The notes: generated by a model not told the origin, from the letters alone. Shown: positions 1 to 9,417, counted from the stretch's first letter. The stretch: DNA of 43,056 nt from Candidatus Methylacidiphilales bacterium (GCA_030054035.1 JASGCS010000008.1:34801-77856), one strand, 5' to 3'. A program made the numbers and translations.

Positions 1-764
1 GTCTTACCCCCAAGCATAAAGCGAAGGTACGATACCTCTGCTCTTGAAACAATTTGAGATACATCGCTATACAAGTTGTTACCAACTACTAATTCATAGT
101 CTGATACCCATTTCGATTCCCGTGCTGAATCAAAATTGCCTATTTTAGTTTGCCCAATCTCAAAACCAAAACCGCCATCATCAAACCAGCTACCTAAATA
201 AATTTTAAGACTTCCACTGCTCGCTTCTAAATTTTTATTAGTAATTTTCGCATCAGTCAAAAATGGAATGTAAATTGAAAATCCAAAAAAGGCATCATAA
301 ATTTCCTTCTTCTGCTTTCCAGCCATTACAACTACAGAAGATTTAGTAGGTGTAGGTTTAGATGAAGATAATTGTGCTGGAAGTTCAACTTTCTCTTTTA
401 TCTCAGGTGTTGGAAGAATATCTGGCGCTTTATCTGGCACAGGTACTATCACTGTATTATTATCACCTTCAATAAATATATTATAAACATCGCCACCGAC
501 ATGATGAGTGACAGTAGCCTTTTGTTTATCTATTTCTCTTGTAATTGAAACTGACCTAGAAGGTTTTCTAAATTCAGGGGGTGGGGGTGGGACTTCAGAA
601 GTTGAAACTGGAGGAGCTACAACTGGCTCAATTACTTCAGTTATTTTTTGGGCTTCAGGAGTTTTTACAGGAGGCACGACAACTTGAGTTGAAACTTCTT
701 CTGCTACTACTATCCCATTTATAACAATACAACCAACAACAAAGACAACAATTTTACTAATCAT
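1..764 (-). CDS. Outer-membrane barrel-like protein, copy 1 (3' end cut by window edge)
   Basis: This is a second copy of the 819-1910 gene, open from an ATG at 764 to the left edge, so its C-terminus lies outside the window. The start is set by a GAGGA ribosome-binding site 8 nt upstream, identical in both copies. It encodes a hydrophobic signal peptide ending near VVAEE, a proline-rich stretch (including PPPPPEF), a short tract resembling GDVYNIFIEGDNN, then the start of a beta-barrel-like region. Compared with copy 2, the frame is kept through a net 6-nt deletion, and many residues differ after about residue 165 (for example DSARESKW against DSAWELEW). The first ~550 bp, including the upstream region, differ at only one base between the copies. 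Function is unknown; an outer-membrane location is inferred from the full-length copy. Confidence 0.75.
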   Translation of the reverse strand, partial: MISKIVVFVVGCIVINGIVVAEEVSTQVVVPPVKTPEAQKITEVIEPVVAPPVSTSEVPPPPPEFRKPSRSVSITREIDKQKATVTHHVGGDVYNIFIEGDNNTVIVPVPDKAPDILPTPEIKEKVELPAQLSSSKPTPTKSSVVVMAGKQKKEIYDAFFGFSIYIPFLTDAKITNKNLEASSGSLKIYLGSWFDDGGFGFEIGQTKIGNFDSARESKWVSDYELVVGNNLYSDVSQIVSRAEVSYLRFMLGGK

Positions 765-818
765 ACTACTATCCTCATTCAAATTGTTCTTTCTCCGAGA
801 ATCGTATTAATTATATCA

Positions 819-1910
819 TTAAAATCGTGCATTAAAACCAAGCTCAATACTATGAACATGTTTATAGTCAAAGCCAAGATGTGATCCTAAATCAACATAG
901 CGATTTAAATCCACTCTAAAACTAGCATGTTCATCTATATCCATATCTAAACCAAGGCCTACTAATTTACCATCTTTCTTATCAGAGCCTGATATAGTCG
1001 TAGTAGTTCTGGTATAGCCGTAAGGGTAGTAATTGTAATAATAATTGTATGGATTATAAGTTCGCTTTGTTATTTCAACAGAATATTTAATTTTAGCTTC
1101 ATACCTGCCTAACGAGGCATATAATCGAATGCCATCTTCAGTCTTACCCCCAAGCATAAAGCGAAGGTACGATACCTCTGCTCTTGAAACAATTTTAGTT
1201 ACATCGCTAAACAATTTGTTACCAACTACTATCTCATGGTCTGGTTCCCATTCCAATTCCCATGCTGAATCAAAATTGCCTATCTTAGTTTGCCCAATTT
1301 CAAAACCAAAACCACCATCATCAAACCAGCTACCTAAATAAATTTTTAAATTTCCAGTAGTCGCAATATTATCTCTTATTTGATTATTAGATTTCTCAGA
1401 AGTCAAAAATGGAATGTAAATTGAAAATCCAAAAAAGGCATCATAAATTTCCTTCTTCTGCTTTCCAGCCATTACAACTACAGAAGATTTAGTAGGTGTA
1501 GGTTTAGATGAAGATAATTGTGCTGGAAGTTCAACTTTCTCTTTTATCTCAGGTGTTGGAAGAATATCTGGCGCTTTATCTGGCACAGGTACTATCACTG
1601 TATTATTATCACCTTCAATAAATATATTATAAACATCGCCACCGACATGATGAGTGACAGTAGCCTTTTGTTTATCTATTTCTCTTGTAATTGAAACTGA
1701 CCTAGAAGGTTTTCTAAATTCAGGGGGTGGGGGTGGGACTTCAGAAGTTGAAACTGGAGGAGCTACAACTGGCTCAATTACTTCAGTTATTTTTTGGGCT
1801 TCAGGAGTTTTTACAGGAGGCACGACAACTTGAGTTGAAACTTCTTCTGCTACTACTATCCCATTTATAACAATACAACCAACAACAAAGACAACAATTT
1901 TACTAATCAT
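819..1910 (-). CDS. Outer-membrane barrel-like protein, copy 2 (complete)
   Basis: The protein has 363 residues from ATG 1910. A TTG six codons upstream would also open the frame, but GAGGA lies 8 nt before the ATG and the hydrophobic signal peptide (MISKIVVFVVGC, ending near VVAEE) starts there. After the signal come a proline-rich linker with a PPPPPEF run and a basic spacer. The region from about residue 155 onward has alternating hydrophobic and aromatic residues, a Tyr/Asn-rich loop (YNPYNYYYNYYPYGY) and a final NARF with C-terminal Phe, as expected for a protein inserted by the Bam machinery. I recognise no named family; a small surface barrel or adhesin is an inference. Only 54 bp separate its stop from the start of copy 1, so the two are probably cotranscribed. 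Confidence 0.75.
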   Translation of the reverse strand: MISKIVVFVVGCIVINGIVVAEEVSTQVVVPPVKTPEAQKITEVIEPVVAPPVSTSEVPPPPPEFRKPSRSVSITREIDKQKATVTHHVGGDVYNIFIEGDNNTVIVPVPDKAPDILPTPEIKEKVELPAQLSSSKPTPTKSSVVVMAGKQKKEIYDAFFGFSIYIPFLTSEKSNNQIRDNIATTGNLKIYLGSWFDDGGFGFEIGQTKIGNFDSAWELEWEPDHEIVVGNKLFSDVTKIVSRAEVSYLRFMLGGKTEDGIRLYASLGRYEAKIKYSVEITKRTYNPYNYYYNYYPYGYTRTTTTISGSDKKDGKLVGLGLDMDIDEHASFRVDLNRYVDLGSHLGFDYKHVHSIELGFNARF

Positions 1911-2019
1911 ACTACTATCCTCATTCAAATTGTTCTTTCTCCGAGAATCATATTAATTATATCATTAAAAACAATCATTTAAATTGACATTTCCCCATAA
2001 ATTTGCAATTAAAACTCAA

Positions 2020-2040
2020 CTGGTTACAATTTGTAACCAG
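2020..2040. promoter_or_regulatory. Perfect 21-nt palindrome upstream of the tandem barrel genes
   Basis: CTGGTTACAA, one central T, then TTGTAACCAG: a perfect 10-bp inverted repeat. A related sequence (ACCAGTTAC) follows at 2049-2057. It lies about 110 bp upstream of the barrel gene start and just past the decayed frame at the end of the methyltransferase operon. The one-base centre fits a dimeric regulator site better than a terminator hairpin, and there is no T-tract. Which protein binds is unknown. Confidence 0.4.
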
Positions 2041-2070
2041 TTCGTGATACCAGTTACTGACAGAAATTTA

Positions 2071-2385
2071 CTAGCAATAGTAGTAGATATAGGTAGCAAT
2101 ATCAGCCTTTATTATCTTGCAGTAAAGAAAGCCAACTGCTTTAGTTAAATGCAGTTTATAATTCTCTAAATCTGAACTTACAGGAATATTAATTGCTTCA
2201 TTGATAGGATCAATCTCATTTTAATCTGTAATATTTGTTAATTTACTACTACTAGCAATCAATCTATATTCTGGTCTCTCTTCCTCTAATATTTGATTTA
2301 AGTTTTCAGTAAGATCAGTATAATTATTCGATTTACTTTCGTCGCCACTCTTTGGTTTTTCTTAATTTTTTTCAAATTTAACCAT
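2071..2385 (-). pseudogene. Decayed small gene (105 codons with two in-frame TAA) after the methyltransferase gene
   Basis: An ATG at 2385, only 5 nt after the methyltransferase stop, opens a frame that reads through to a TAG-TAA double stop at 2073-2068. It is interrupted by TAA at codon 8 (2364-2362) and codon 55 (2223-2221). Between the stops the translation is hydrophilic and protein-like (for example ENLNQILEEERPEYRLI and then DLENYKLHLTKAVGF). A single base change at each stop would restore a 104-residue protein. Position and orientation make it a third gene of the helicase-methyltransferase operon that has probably been inactivated. I do not recognise a family. Translation of fragments cannot be excluded. 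Confidence 0.5.
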
Positions 2386-2390
2386 TGAAG

Positions 2391-5300
2391 TTAGGTGGCA
2401 TCAAGGAGATTTTGGTCAATGCCGTATAGGGCACATACTTTTTCATCAAGTAGTCGCTCAACTTGAATCAAGGCACTCTCTGCTTCTGGCTCTGAGATCA
2501 CTTTATCAAACTGATCGCATTTAATTTTATATGCTTTATCATAAATCTGAATGAACTCTCTATGCTGTTCTGGGGTAGGAATAACTATAGGTACTAATCT
2601 AGCGTCATTAATTTGAAAGGTCTGTGTGTTACATATAAAGTAAGAGATATATTTATTAATAAAACTGGAGTTTAGTATGCAAATAATAAATTTGTCTGAA
2701 ACGGTTTTTATAGTACTTGAAAGGCTCATACTTTTCACATCATGTACACTTATTGATTTAATTCTTGCTTTTACATTAAGGGTGTGTATATCGCTCCAGC
2801 AAAATCCTTCTTTAAAATAGAAATGTGAATTTTGAAACCTTGGCATACCAATGTCTTTCTTTCCAGTATTATCTTTTAACCACTTTACATTTTCATATGA
2901 CCAATCTATATAGTATGGGGTTCTGAGATACCATCTATTGCCGTCCTTATCGCCTTTCTCATAGGGAACAAATGTTGGGCCTCTTTTAATGCCTTCTAAT
3001 TTTTCTGTTTCAGTTATTTTATTTACATCTTTAACCTCAGATTTATCTACAATTCTATAAAGAAATCCTCGGCTTAGTATATCTCTATCGTATTTATTTT
3101 TTAATGCATCAATTATATCTCTTATTTCATATTCGGTTAGTGTATCTAATGCAGATTGAATTTTTTCTTCATTGGTGCCGTATGTTTTAATATTATTATC
3201 AATTAGAAATTTTGTCAGCTTTTTTATTCTTTTTGTTGATGTGGTAGTGGCTTCTTTTGTTGATTGTAACACTCCTACAAATTTACCATTATTAGCAGTA
3301 GCTAGTCCTTGGCCTCCTTGAGTTATCAACCCCATGAGTGTTATATCACCAGGTAAGAGTTCTTTTCCATATTTGTCAAGGTATGATTTATTATTCTTTA
3401 TTTTAGTTGCTGTACCCATTATGTTTTGGTGGGTAAGCAGTAATTTTTTTATCGGTTGATTATATCTATCATAAATTAACATGCTTAAAGGTGTTGGTTT
3501 GAAAATGACATTGTTAGTTGCATTACAGTAAGTCTTTTGTAAGATGGTTGTTTCAATTGGTGTTGTTACATCATTGTTTTTTAGGGTGAGATACTTAATA
3601 GTATTTGAATTTGGAGGAGTTTTCTGAAGAATAACAACACTGGTAGAGACTAATACCTTATCAAAAGGGTTTTCAGTATCAAATAAGATCAGAATCTTAT
3701 TTTTTAAAAGCTCCTCTCTTAAGTTTGTTTTAGTTACGGTTGAGTAATAAGTATTACTTGTAATGTAGGCCACGATGCCTTCTTTTTTGCATAGTTCTAT
3801 TCCCTTAAAGAAGAAGTGGGAGTACAAATCATCGCTATAATTATAGTATTTTTTTAATTGCTTTTTGTATTCTTCACTTATTCCTTTAGTTGATACATAT
3901 GGTGGATTGCTTATTACTATATCAAACTCTTTTATTCCTCCAAACATTAACTCTGAGTTAAAAAATAGCGCTTGGGAGTCTGGAGTAAATGGTCGGTAAG
4001 ATGATAGGCTGTGTTGAACAGATTTTGTGTCTTGTTCAGGAAGTTTAGATATCAGTTTTTCATAATCATCTTGAATTTTTTGTTTTTGTTTTTTATCACT
4101 TGGTTTAAAATAAGCCTTGATTAGTTCTGATATATCTTTGAATAGTGTTCTATGTTCAAAGAAGCTAGTATCTGTATCTAGTTTCATTAGTGAGTCTGCA
4201 CAAATAAATTTAAAGTCTAGGTTAGGAAGTTCGTCAATGCCACTATTTGACAAGCTTGGTTTTAGGGTGGCATCTACGATGAGGGTGAGCCACGCTCTAA
4301 GTCTGGCTATTTCAACAGCCATAGGCTCTATATCTACTCCATAGATATTATTTTTTATGATTTTTAGCTTTGTTTTATACCGATCTTTAGTGCCTAGTTT
4401 ATCATCATCAGAATCAAGTTGTTCGTAATAGGCGATGAGTTTGAGGAGCATGCTGATGGGGAATGCTCCAGAGCCGCAGGCAGGATCAATAATTTTAATA
4501 TTATCTAATGATTCTTGAACTTTGTATTTAAGATGCTGGAAGTTGCTATTATTGGTGGTTTGGTTTTTGTTGTTGGTAGCTTCTAAAACTTGATCTATGA
4601 ATTCTCTGATATTAGGTTCGTTTTTATGTTCATTGATTAAATATGCTTGGAGGCTTTCTTTGCACATGTACTCTACGATTTCTTTGGTAGTATAGTATGC
4701 TCCTTTTGATTTTCGCTCAGATTTACCTGAATCGGTCAGTTCTTGGCTGAGAAGCTCTTCAAATATCTTGCCGAGCATTTCTGGATCTATAGCGATTTGT
4801 TGGTAGTCTTGGGTGCTTTCATCAGTGGTGAAATTGTAGCTAGTTAGTGTTTTAATCAGTTTCTTGAAATAGTCTATTGGAAAGATATGAATTTTAGTGT
4901 GATATTTTTTATTAATTATTTCTTTGTCAGTTTCTTTTAGTTCAAACAATCCTCCATTAAGGTATGGTGTCTCCAAGTCTGCGTCTATTTCTAGACCTCT
5001 TTCTTCTTGGGGAGTGTTTAAAGTTTGGAAGAATAGTTTATGGAGTTTTTGTTTGTAGTAGTCAGTGGAGTTTAAAGTTTCAACTTCAAAATAATTTTGT
5101 TTTGGAGAAATCAGTTCTTTTTTCTTTAGGAACCAGCAAAATAACATTCTGCCAATTAGTCTATTTACAAAGCGAGGTCTGTCAGTATTTTCAAATATAT
5201 CGTTTTTATTAAAGTGTGAAATTAACTCAACAAAATATTTATGGATATCAGAATAGAATTCTTCGTTTAGAGGTTGAATACTAAATGAGTTCCAGAGGAG

Positions 5301-5846
5301 CTCGTGTAGTTCTTTTTTTGTTTTGAGCGTAGATGCTCGGTGCCAATGCTCAAATATTTTCTGCTGTGTATTAGATAATATATTTTGTAACTCAAGCACT
5401 CTCAACTTGTAATTGTTGGATAATACTATTGAAACTGATTCCAGATTAGGCGCGATGATTATATCTATTCCAATTTTATAGCTTGCATACATAGGCTCAT
5501 CTTCAAAATTAGAGTTAAGGGTTGTGATATTTTTAATATTCCGCTTAGTTGGTTTGTGTAGCCAAAATAGATGCGCTTCAAAATTATCATTAAGATTTTT
5601 ATTATTACTAAACTCAATCTCATAGCTCGCAAATCTATCACCAAATCCATGGGCTAGCTTTAGCAATCTATCAATCTTGCCGCCAAAATCTACTTGCGTA
5701 ATAGTTACCTGAGTTGCGCCAAGTAGAGACAATACCGACTCAACAACTTGTCTGGCATTAGGAAACGAAGGGTGTGTTTTTAGTAATTTTAATGCGCTAT
5801 TTAGACCATCAAAGGATGGCGAAGTGCTATGAGTTTTTAGCTGCAT
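2391..5846 (-). CDS. Eco57I/PglX-class adenine-specific DNA methyltransferase
   Basis: The 1151-residue protein carries the N6-adenine methyltransferase signatures. A motif X-like GAYYTTKEIVEYM lies at about 382-394, the AdoMet-binding DPACGSGAF at 454-462, and the catalytic NPPY at 647-650. The N-terminal ~380 residues are helical and show no obvious PD-(D/E)XK nuclease motif. The C-terminal ~450 residues fit a target-recognition region of the TaqI/Eco57I type, ending in helices. Its length is normal for PglX or type IIG-like enzymes. The ATG at 5846 lies inside the end of the upstream PLD-helicase gene (20-nt overlap), so the two are translationally coupled. Inference: it methylates host DNA so that the partner helicase-nuclease can tell self from foreign DNA. 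Target sequence is unknown. Confidence 0.88.
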   Translation of the reverse strand: MQLKTHSTSPSFDGLNSALKLLKTHPSFPNARQVVESVLSLLGATQVTITQVDFGGKIDRLLKLAHGFGDRFASYEIEFSNNKNLNDNFEAHLFWLHKPTKRNIKNITTLNSNFEDEPMYASYKIGIDIIIAPNLESVSIVLSNNYKLRVLELQNILSNTQQKIFEHWHRASTLKTKKELHELLWNSFSIQPLNEEFYSDIHKYFVELISHFNKNDIFENTDRPRFVNRLIGRMLFCWFLKKKELISPKQNYFEVETLNSTDYYKQKLHKLFFQTLNTPQEERGLEIDADLETPYLNGGLFELKETDKEIINKKYHTKIHIFPIDYFKKLIKTLTSYNFTTDESTQDYQQIAIDPEMLGKIFEELLSQELTDSGKSERKSKGAYYTTKEIVEYMCKESLQAYLINEHKNEPNIREFIDQVLEATNNKNQTTNNSNFQHLKYKVQESLDNIKIIDPACGSGAFPISMLLKLIAYYEQLDSDDDKLGTKDRYKTKLKIIKNNIYGVDIEPMAVEIARLRAWLTLIVDATLKPSLSNSGIDELPNLDFKFICADSLMKLDTDTSFFEHRTLFKDISELIKAYFKPSDKKQKQKIQDDYEKLISKLPEQDTKSVQHSLSSYRPFTPDSQALFFNSELMFGGIKEFDIVISNPPYVSTKGISEEYKKQLKKYYNYSDDLYSHFFFKGIELCKKEGIVAYITSNTYYSTVTKTNLREELLKNKILILFDTENPFDKVLVSTSVVILQKTPPNSNTIKYLTLKNNDVTTPIETTILQKTYCNATNNVIFKPTPLSMLIYDRYNQPIKKLLLTHQNIMGTATKIKNNKSYLDKYGKELLPGDITLMGLITQGGQGLATANNGKFVGVLQSTKEATTTSTKRIKKLTKFLIDNNIKTYGTNEEKIQSALDTLTEYEIRDIIDALKNKYDRDILSRGFLYRIVDKSEVKDVNKITETEKLEGIKRGPTFVPYEKGDKDGNRWYLRTPYYIDWSYENVKWLKDNTGKKDIGMPRFQNSHFYFKEGFCWSDIHTLNVKARIKSISVHDVKSMSLSSTIKTVSDKFIICILNSSFINKYISYFICNTQTFQINDARLVPIVIPTPEQHREFIQIYDKAYKIKCDQFDKVISEPEAESALIQVERLLDEKVCALYGIDQNLLDAT

Positions 5847-8800
5847 AATAGATCACTACTTCTGCTTTGTCTGGCTTTATCACAGAAATCTCAGAGTCAT
5901 TTAAATTTTTAGCGATAGTAATTAATGAATTAATATATTTGGTATTATTCTTTTGTTGTTTTTCATTTTGTATGATGGCTCTTACTAGACTGTCAATTTC
6001 TTTTTTTTCAATATGGTTAGTAGTTACAAATGCTTGCTGTACCATTTGTATAGTCTCAGGGCTATGATGATATTTATTATATAAGATATCAATCACTTCT
6101 TTTTTAGTGCCTTTAGCATGGGAAGGATTTTTTACCTTATTCTCATAATACTCTGGATTACTTGCTTGATTTTTGATTGCCCTTTTATCAAGTGTTATTT
6201 TATCGCTTTCTTTTCTATTGTTTTCAGGATTAGTTTTGATTAATTGCAATGCGTCAAGCAATGGTAAAAAGCTAATCGTAGAATCGTTTGTTGCGTCATT
6301 GGGGTTAATAGCAATAAACTGTGGTATCTGAAGAATGTTATCTTTGTAGAGTCGCGCTAATACAACGACCTCATGGTCATGCGAGAGATGGGTGGGTAAT
6401 TTTGCCCATTTACCATCTGCAATCCCAAATATTTTCTTTTTATATTCTTCTGTTATGGATGGATCATTATAAAACTTCTTTAAGTCAAGGATATAATCAT
6501 CTTCTACAGACATAAAATCGCCAGTCTCTTCTAATTGTTCAAACGCTCCCTTTCTGACTTTTTCGTTATCGCTGTAGAGTTCTTTTAGGCTTTCTATATA
6601 TTCAATTGGGTTGGCTACTTCGCCAAGCACTGATTGATCATTTCCGATGGTGTTATTGATCATGCTAATCTTGCCTTCTAATCTTTTAACAAGCTGTAAA
6701 TAATACTCTAATTTTGTTTGGGGACTCATATTATAGATAAACACCTCATTAAAAGGTGATCCAAGTCTGTTGATTCTTCCATTTCTTTGAATCATTCTGA
6801 CTGGATTCCAATGTAAATCATAATTGATAATAACTCCACAATCTTGAAGATTGTGTCCTTCAGCTAATACATCTGTTGTGAAGAGAAATTGGAGTTCTTG
6901 TTGATCGGCTTTAAATTGGTATTTTTTAGAGTTAGGTGAGAATAACGATGCGTAATGGTTGGCTTTACTTCTATTGGCTGAGGTAATAAAAGCGGCTTGA
7001 TCTGGCTTTAAAAAAGATTTGCTTAGCTCTGTTTCTAGGTACTGAACGGTGTCGGCAAAATAAGAAAAAACTAAAACTTTATTATTTCCTTCGGGCTTAT
7101 CTGTACTGATACGTGTTAGTAGCTTCTTCAACTCATTAAGCTTAGCGTCGTTGTTATTAAAGAATTGTAGTTGCAGTCTAATGATTCTAATAAGTTCGTA
7201 TTCTTTTTCTATATCTGCTAGAAGTGCCGGAATATTAAATTGGTTTACGTCAATAGTAGCTAGAACCTTGAGTTGTTTTTCAGAAAGGGTGTCTTCAATT
7301 TCTTCTAATATCTCATCTTCATCATCTCGTAGTGCTTCTTTATAATTCTCATCGTCCTCAATACCCTCTATGATATTATTTTTAATGCCATTATGAAACA
7401 TTTTTAATTTTTTCTCATATTTATCTATAGATTTAGAAATTGCAAATGCCGATGATTCCATTCTTTTTAGAAACATAGTTCTGAATATTCCGTAAATACC
7501 TCGTTGTTGCTGAAGCTCTCTGCTCTTATCACCCGGTAATGCAAGCTCCGCTATCTGCTCGGGAGATTTGCCGTAGTATTCATTGTAATAAATTCTCCAG
7601 CGATAGGGGACGAAGCCTAGTAATAGAATTAGTTGATAGACAAAATAAATGGGTGATTCGTTTTGCAATTCACTCTCACTGATCTGATTGGGAACTAGTT
7701 CTAGCTGATCAAGCGGATGTTTTAAGTTATCACAATATTCAATTATCTCTTCTGGGTTTTTAGAATATAGAAACTTCAAATCAAACTTCTCACTGGAAAG
7801 TGAGAGCAGCTTCTTTAATAGCTCATGTGATAACTGGTATGGATGGTTCTTTGGGGTAGATTCAGGAAAGCCAACATCTTTTCCATTTATTTTTAACTTT
7901 CCATATTCTCGGATAATTCCTTGTCTGGTTCTTCTAACTACGACACTTCTTATAATCGGGCCAATCACTTTTCTAATTTCTTGATAGTCAATAGGTTTAT
8001 TCATTGAGATATTTTTTTTAAGCTTTTTTTCCAGCTCTTCTATTACTTTTACAAAATCCTTGGTGGTTGTTTTACCAGTCTTTGAATTTTGAACATGGAC
8101 TTTCAGAAGGTCCCCATACCCTCTGGTACCAAGTAAAAATTGATTTGAAATATCTTTTAGTTCATTATTAATCGGAGTTGCGGTTAGCAACATGACATGA
8201 GCATTGGGATTTTGTTTAATCCATTGCAATAATTTCAAGTATCGCTCTCCCCCTGTTCTTCTTAGATTATGCGACTCATCGATAACAAACAAACTAACTG
8301 AAGCTATAGCATCTAGTTGCATTTCTTCTTGGATGGCATTTGAGTTTTGTAAAACAATAGGTGTGAGTTCTATATTATTTGACAATAGTTCATACTTCCA
8401 TTGTTCTTTAATAGACTTTGGACAAATAACTACAACTCGCTTTCTCCCTTCTTTGCTATTTCTGTATTGCTGAATTACCCCAATTGCTGTAATGGTCTTA
8501 CCAAGCCCAACGGAATCAGCAAGCATGGCAACTTTATATTTATTAAGTTTTTTTATTAAATGTTGAACATTTATATTTTGAAAAGCTAATAAATCTATCC
8601 CTGTTGCAAAATTAAATTGTAGTGGCGCTCCTTCTATTTCATCACTATATAATTCATACAGGGTACGAATGTAGGTTTCATACGGGCTAAAGAGCATATC
8701 ACCAACTGGGGACTCTTCTAGCAATTGTTTAAATTTACCATCCCAACTAACAGATCTAGAATCATTCCACATCTCTTCAAACCAATACAAATGTCCTGGG

Positions 8801-9321
8801 GGGTCGGTTTCACTTTGTGGTCTAAATTTAATTATCTGGGTTTGATCTTCGGCATTGTTAAGCTCAATATTAGAATGCAAGCCATTGTAAGTAAAATTAG
8901 AAGAGCCAATAATGCCGATTGGTCTTTCATCTTTGGCATTACCAAGAATATAACATTTAGCATGCATGAAGCTCTCTCTGAATAGTTTCACTTCAAGAAC
9001 GCCAGCGTCAATCATATTTTTAATGTCAGTAATTAGTTTTTTATATTTAGGATCATGCTCAAGCATAGATAAGTCTTTAAAAATATCAATTTCAGGATAT
9101 GGCTGTGAGTATTCATCTTTAGATTTATAGCGAGGACTTACTGGTTCTTGTCCGATGAGTAATCTGATTTTTTTATAACTGGATATTGCATCTATGACGG
9201 AATGCATACCGGGCAAATCCCAGTATCCTGTAGCAATAGATAAATCTTTGAAACTTCCAGCATGCTTGTTAAGAAAATCAACAAGTCGCAAGCGCTTATT
9301 ATCAATTATTTTATTACCCAT
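5827..9321 (-). CDS. PLD-like nuclease / SNF2-type helicase fusion protein
   Basis: The start is taken at ATG 9321 (MGNKIIDN, 1164 residues); a TTG at 9336 would add five residues. The N-terminal ~180 residues form a phospholipase-D-like module with HAKCYI at about 120-125 and GSSNFTYNG about 15 residues later (one HxK-type half-site). A superfamily 2 SNF2-like helicase follows: GLGKT at ~272-276, DESH at ~348-351 and TATP at ~380-383. The C-terminal lobe has LVFSYFADT, TTDVLAEGHNLQ and the arginine-finger motif QRNGRINRLGS. An acidic helical insert lies between the lobes. Overlap with the methyltransferase gene implies one complex or pathway. The architecture recalls the PLD, helicase and methylase parts of DISARM-like and other restriction systems, but no DUF1998 partner is present. 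Role as the restricting component is inferred. Confidence 0.85.
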   Translation of the reverse strand: MGNKIIDNKRLRLVDFLNKHAGSFKDLSIATGYWDLPGMHSVIDAISSYKKIRLLIGQEPVSPRYKSKDEYSQPYPEIDIFKDLSMLEHDPKYKKLITDIKNMIDAGVLEVKLFRESFMHAKCYILGNAKDERPIGIIGSSNFTYNGLHSNIELNNAEDQTQIIKFRPQSETDPPGHLYWFEEMWNDSRSVSWDGKFKQLLEESPVGDMLFSPYETYIRTLYELYSDEIEGAPLQFNFATGIDLLAFQNINVQHLIKKLNKYKVAMLADSVGLGKTITAIGVIQQYRNSKEGRKRVVVICPKSIKEQWKYELLSNNIELTPIVLQNSNAIQEEMQLDAIASVSLFVIDESHNLRRTGGERYLKLLQWIKQNPNAHVMLLTATPINNELKDISNQFLLGTRGYGDLLKVHVQNSKTGKTTTKDFVKVIEELEKKLKKNISMNKPIDYQEIRKVIGPIIRSVVVRRTRQGIIREYGKLKINGKDVGFPESTPKNHPYQLSHELLKKLLSLSSEKFDLKFLYSKNPEEIIEYCDNLKHPLDQLELVPNQISESELQNESPIYFVYQLILLLGFVPYRWRIYYNEYYGKSPEQIAELALPGDKSRELQQQRGIYGIFRTMFLKRMESSAFAISKSIDKYEKKLKMFHNGIKNNIIEGIEDDENYKEALRDDEDEILEEIEDTLSEKQLKVLATIDVNQFNIPALLADIEKEYELIRIIRLQLQFFNNNDAKLNELKKLLTRISTDKPEGNNKVLVFSYFADTVQYLETELSKSFLKPDQAAFITSANRSKANHYASLFSPNSKKYQFKADQQELQFLFTTDVLAEGHNLQDCGVIINYDLHWNPVRMIQRNGRINRLGSPFNEVFIYNMSPQTKLEYYLQLVKRLEGKISMINNTIGNDQSVLGEVANPIEYIESLKELYSDNEKVRKGAFEQLEETGDFMSVEDDYILDLKKFYNDPSITEEYKKKIFGIADGKWAKLPTHLSHDHEVVVLARLYKDNILQIPQFIAINPNDATNDSTISFLPLLDALQLIKTNPENNRKESDKITLDKRAIKNQASNPEYYENKVKNPSHAKGTKKEVIDILYNKYHHSPETIQMVQQAFVTTNHIEKKEIDSLVRAIIQNEKQQKNNTKYINSLITIAKNLNDSEISVIKPDKAEVVIYYAAKNS

Positions 9322-9387
9322 ATAGCCTATTATCAAGCATAGTGAGTATATTTTATGTTAGAAACTCAATTTCACTTACAATATCAG

Positions 9388-9417
9388 AATTGCTCACACT
9401 TTAGAATAATTGCTCAC
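9388..9417 (-). repeat. Two GTGAGCAATT direct repeats 20 bp apart upstream of the helicase operon
   Basis: On the minus strand GTGAGCAATT occurs at 9417-9408 and again at 9397-9388, a spacing of exactly 20 bp (about two helical turns). The pair lies 67-96 bp upstream of the helicase start and overlaps the stop codon of the upstream beta-helix gene. A binding site for an activator or repressor of the defence operon is plausible but not shown. No strong -35/-10 pair was recognised in the rest of this gap. Confidence 0.35.

Larger units (their letters stand above)
1..1970 (-). repeat. Tandem gene duplication, period about 1146 bp
   Basis: Bases 1-824 repeat at 1141-1970. The offset is 1146 bp in the 5' part of the genes and 1140 bp in the barrel part because of a 6-nt indel. 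Bases 258-824 match 1404-1970 with one difference seen (G806 against A1952), while the barrel-coding part carries many substitutions. The repeat boundary falls at the last codons of copy 2, so the upstream region of copy 1 overlaps the end of copy 2. Confidence 0.85.
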
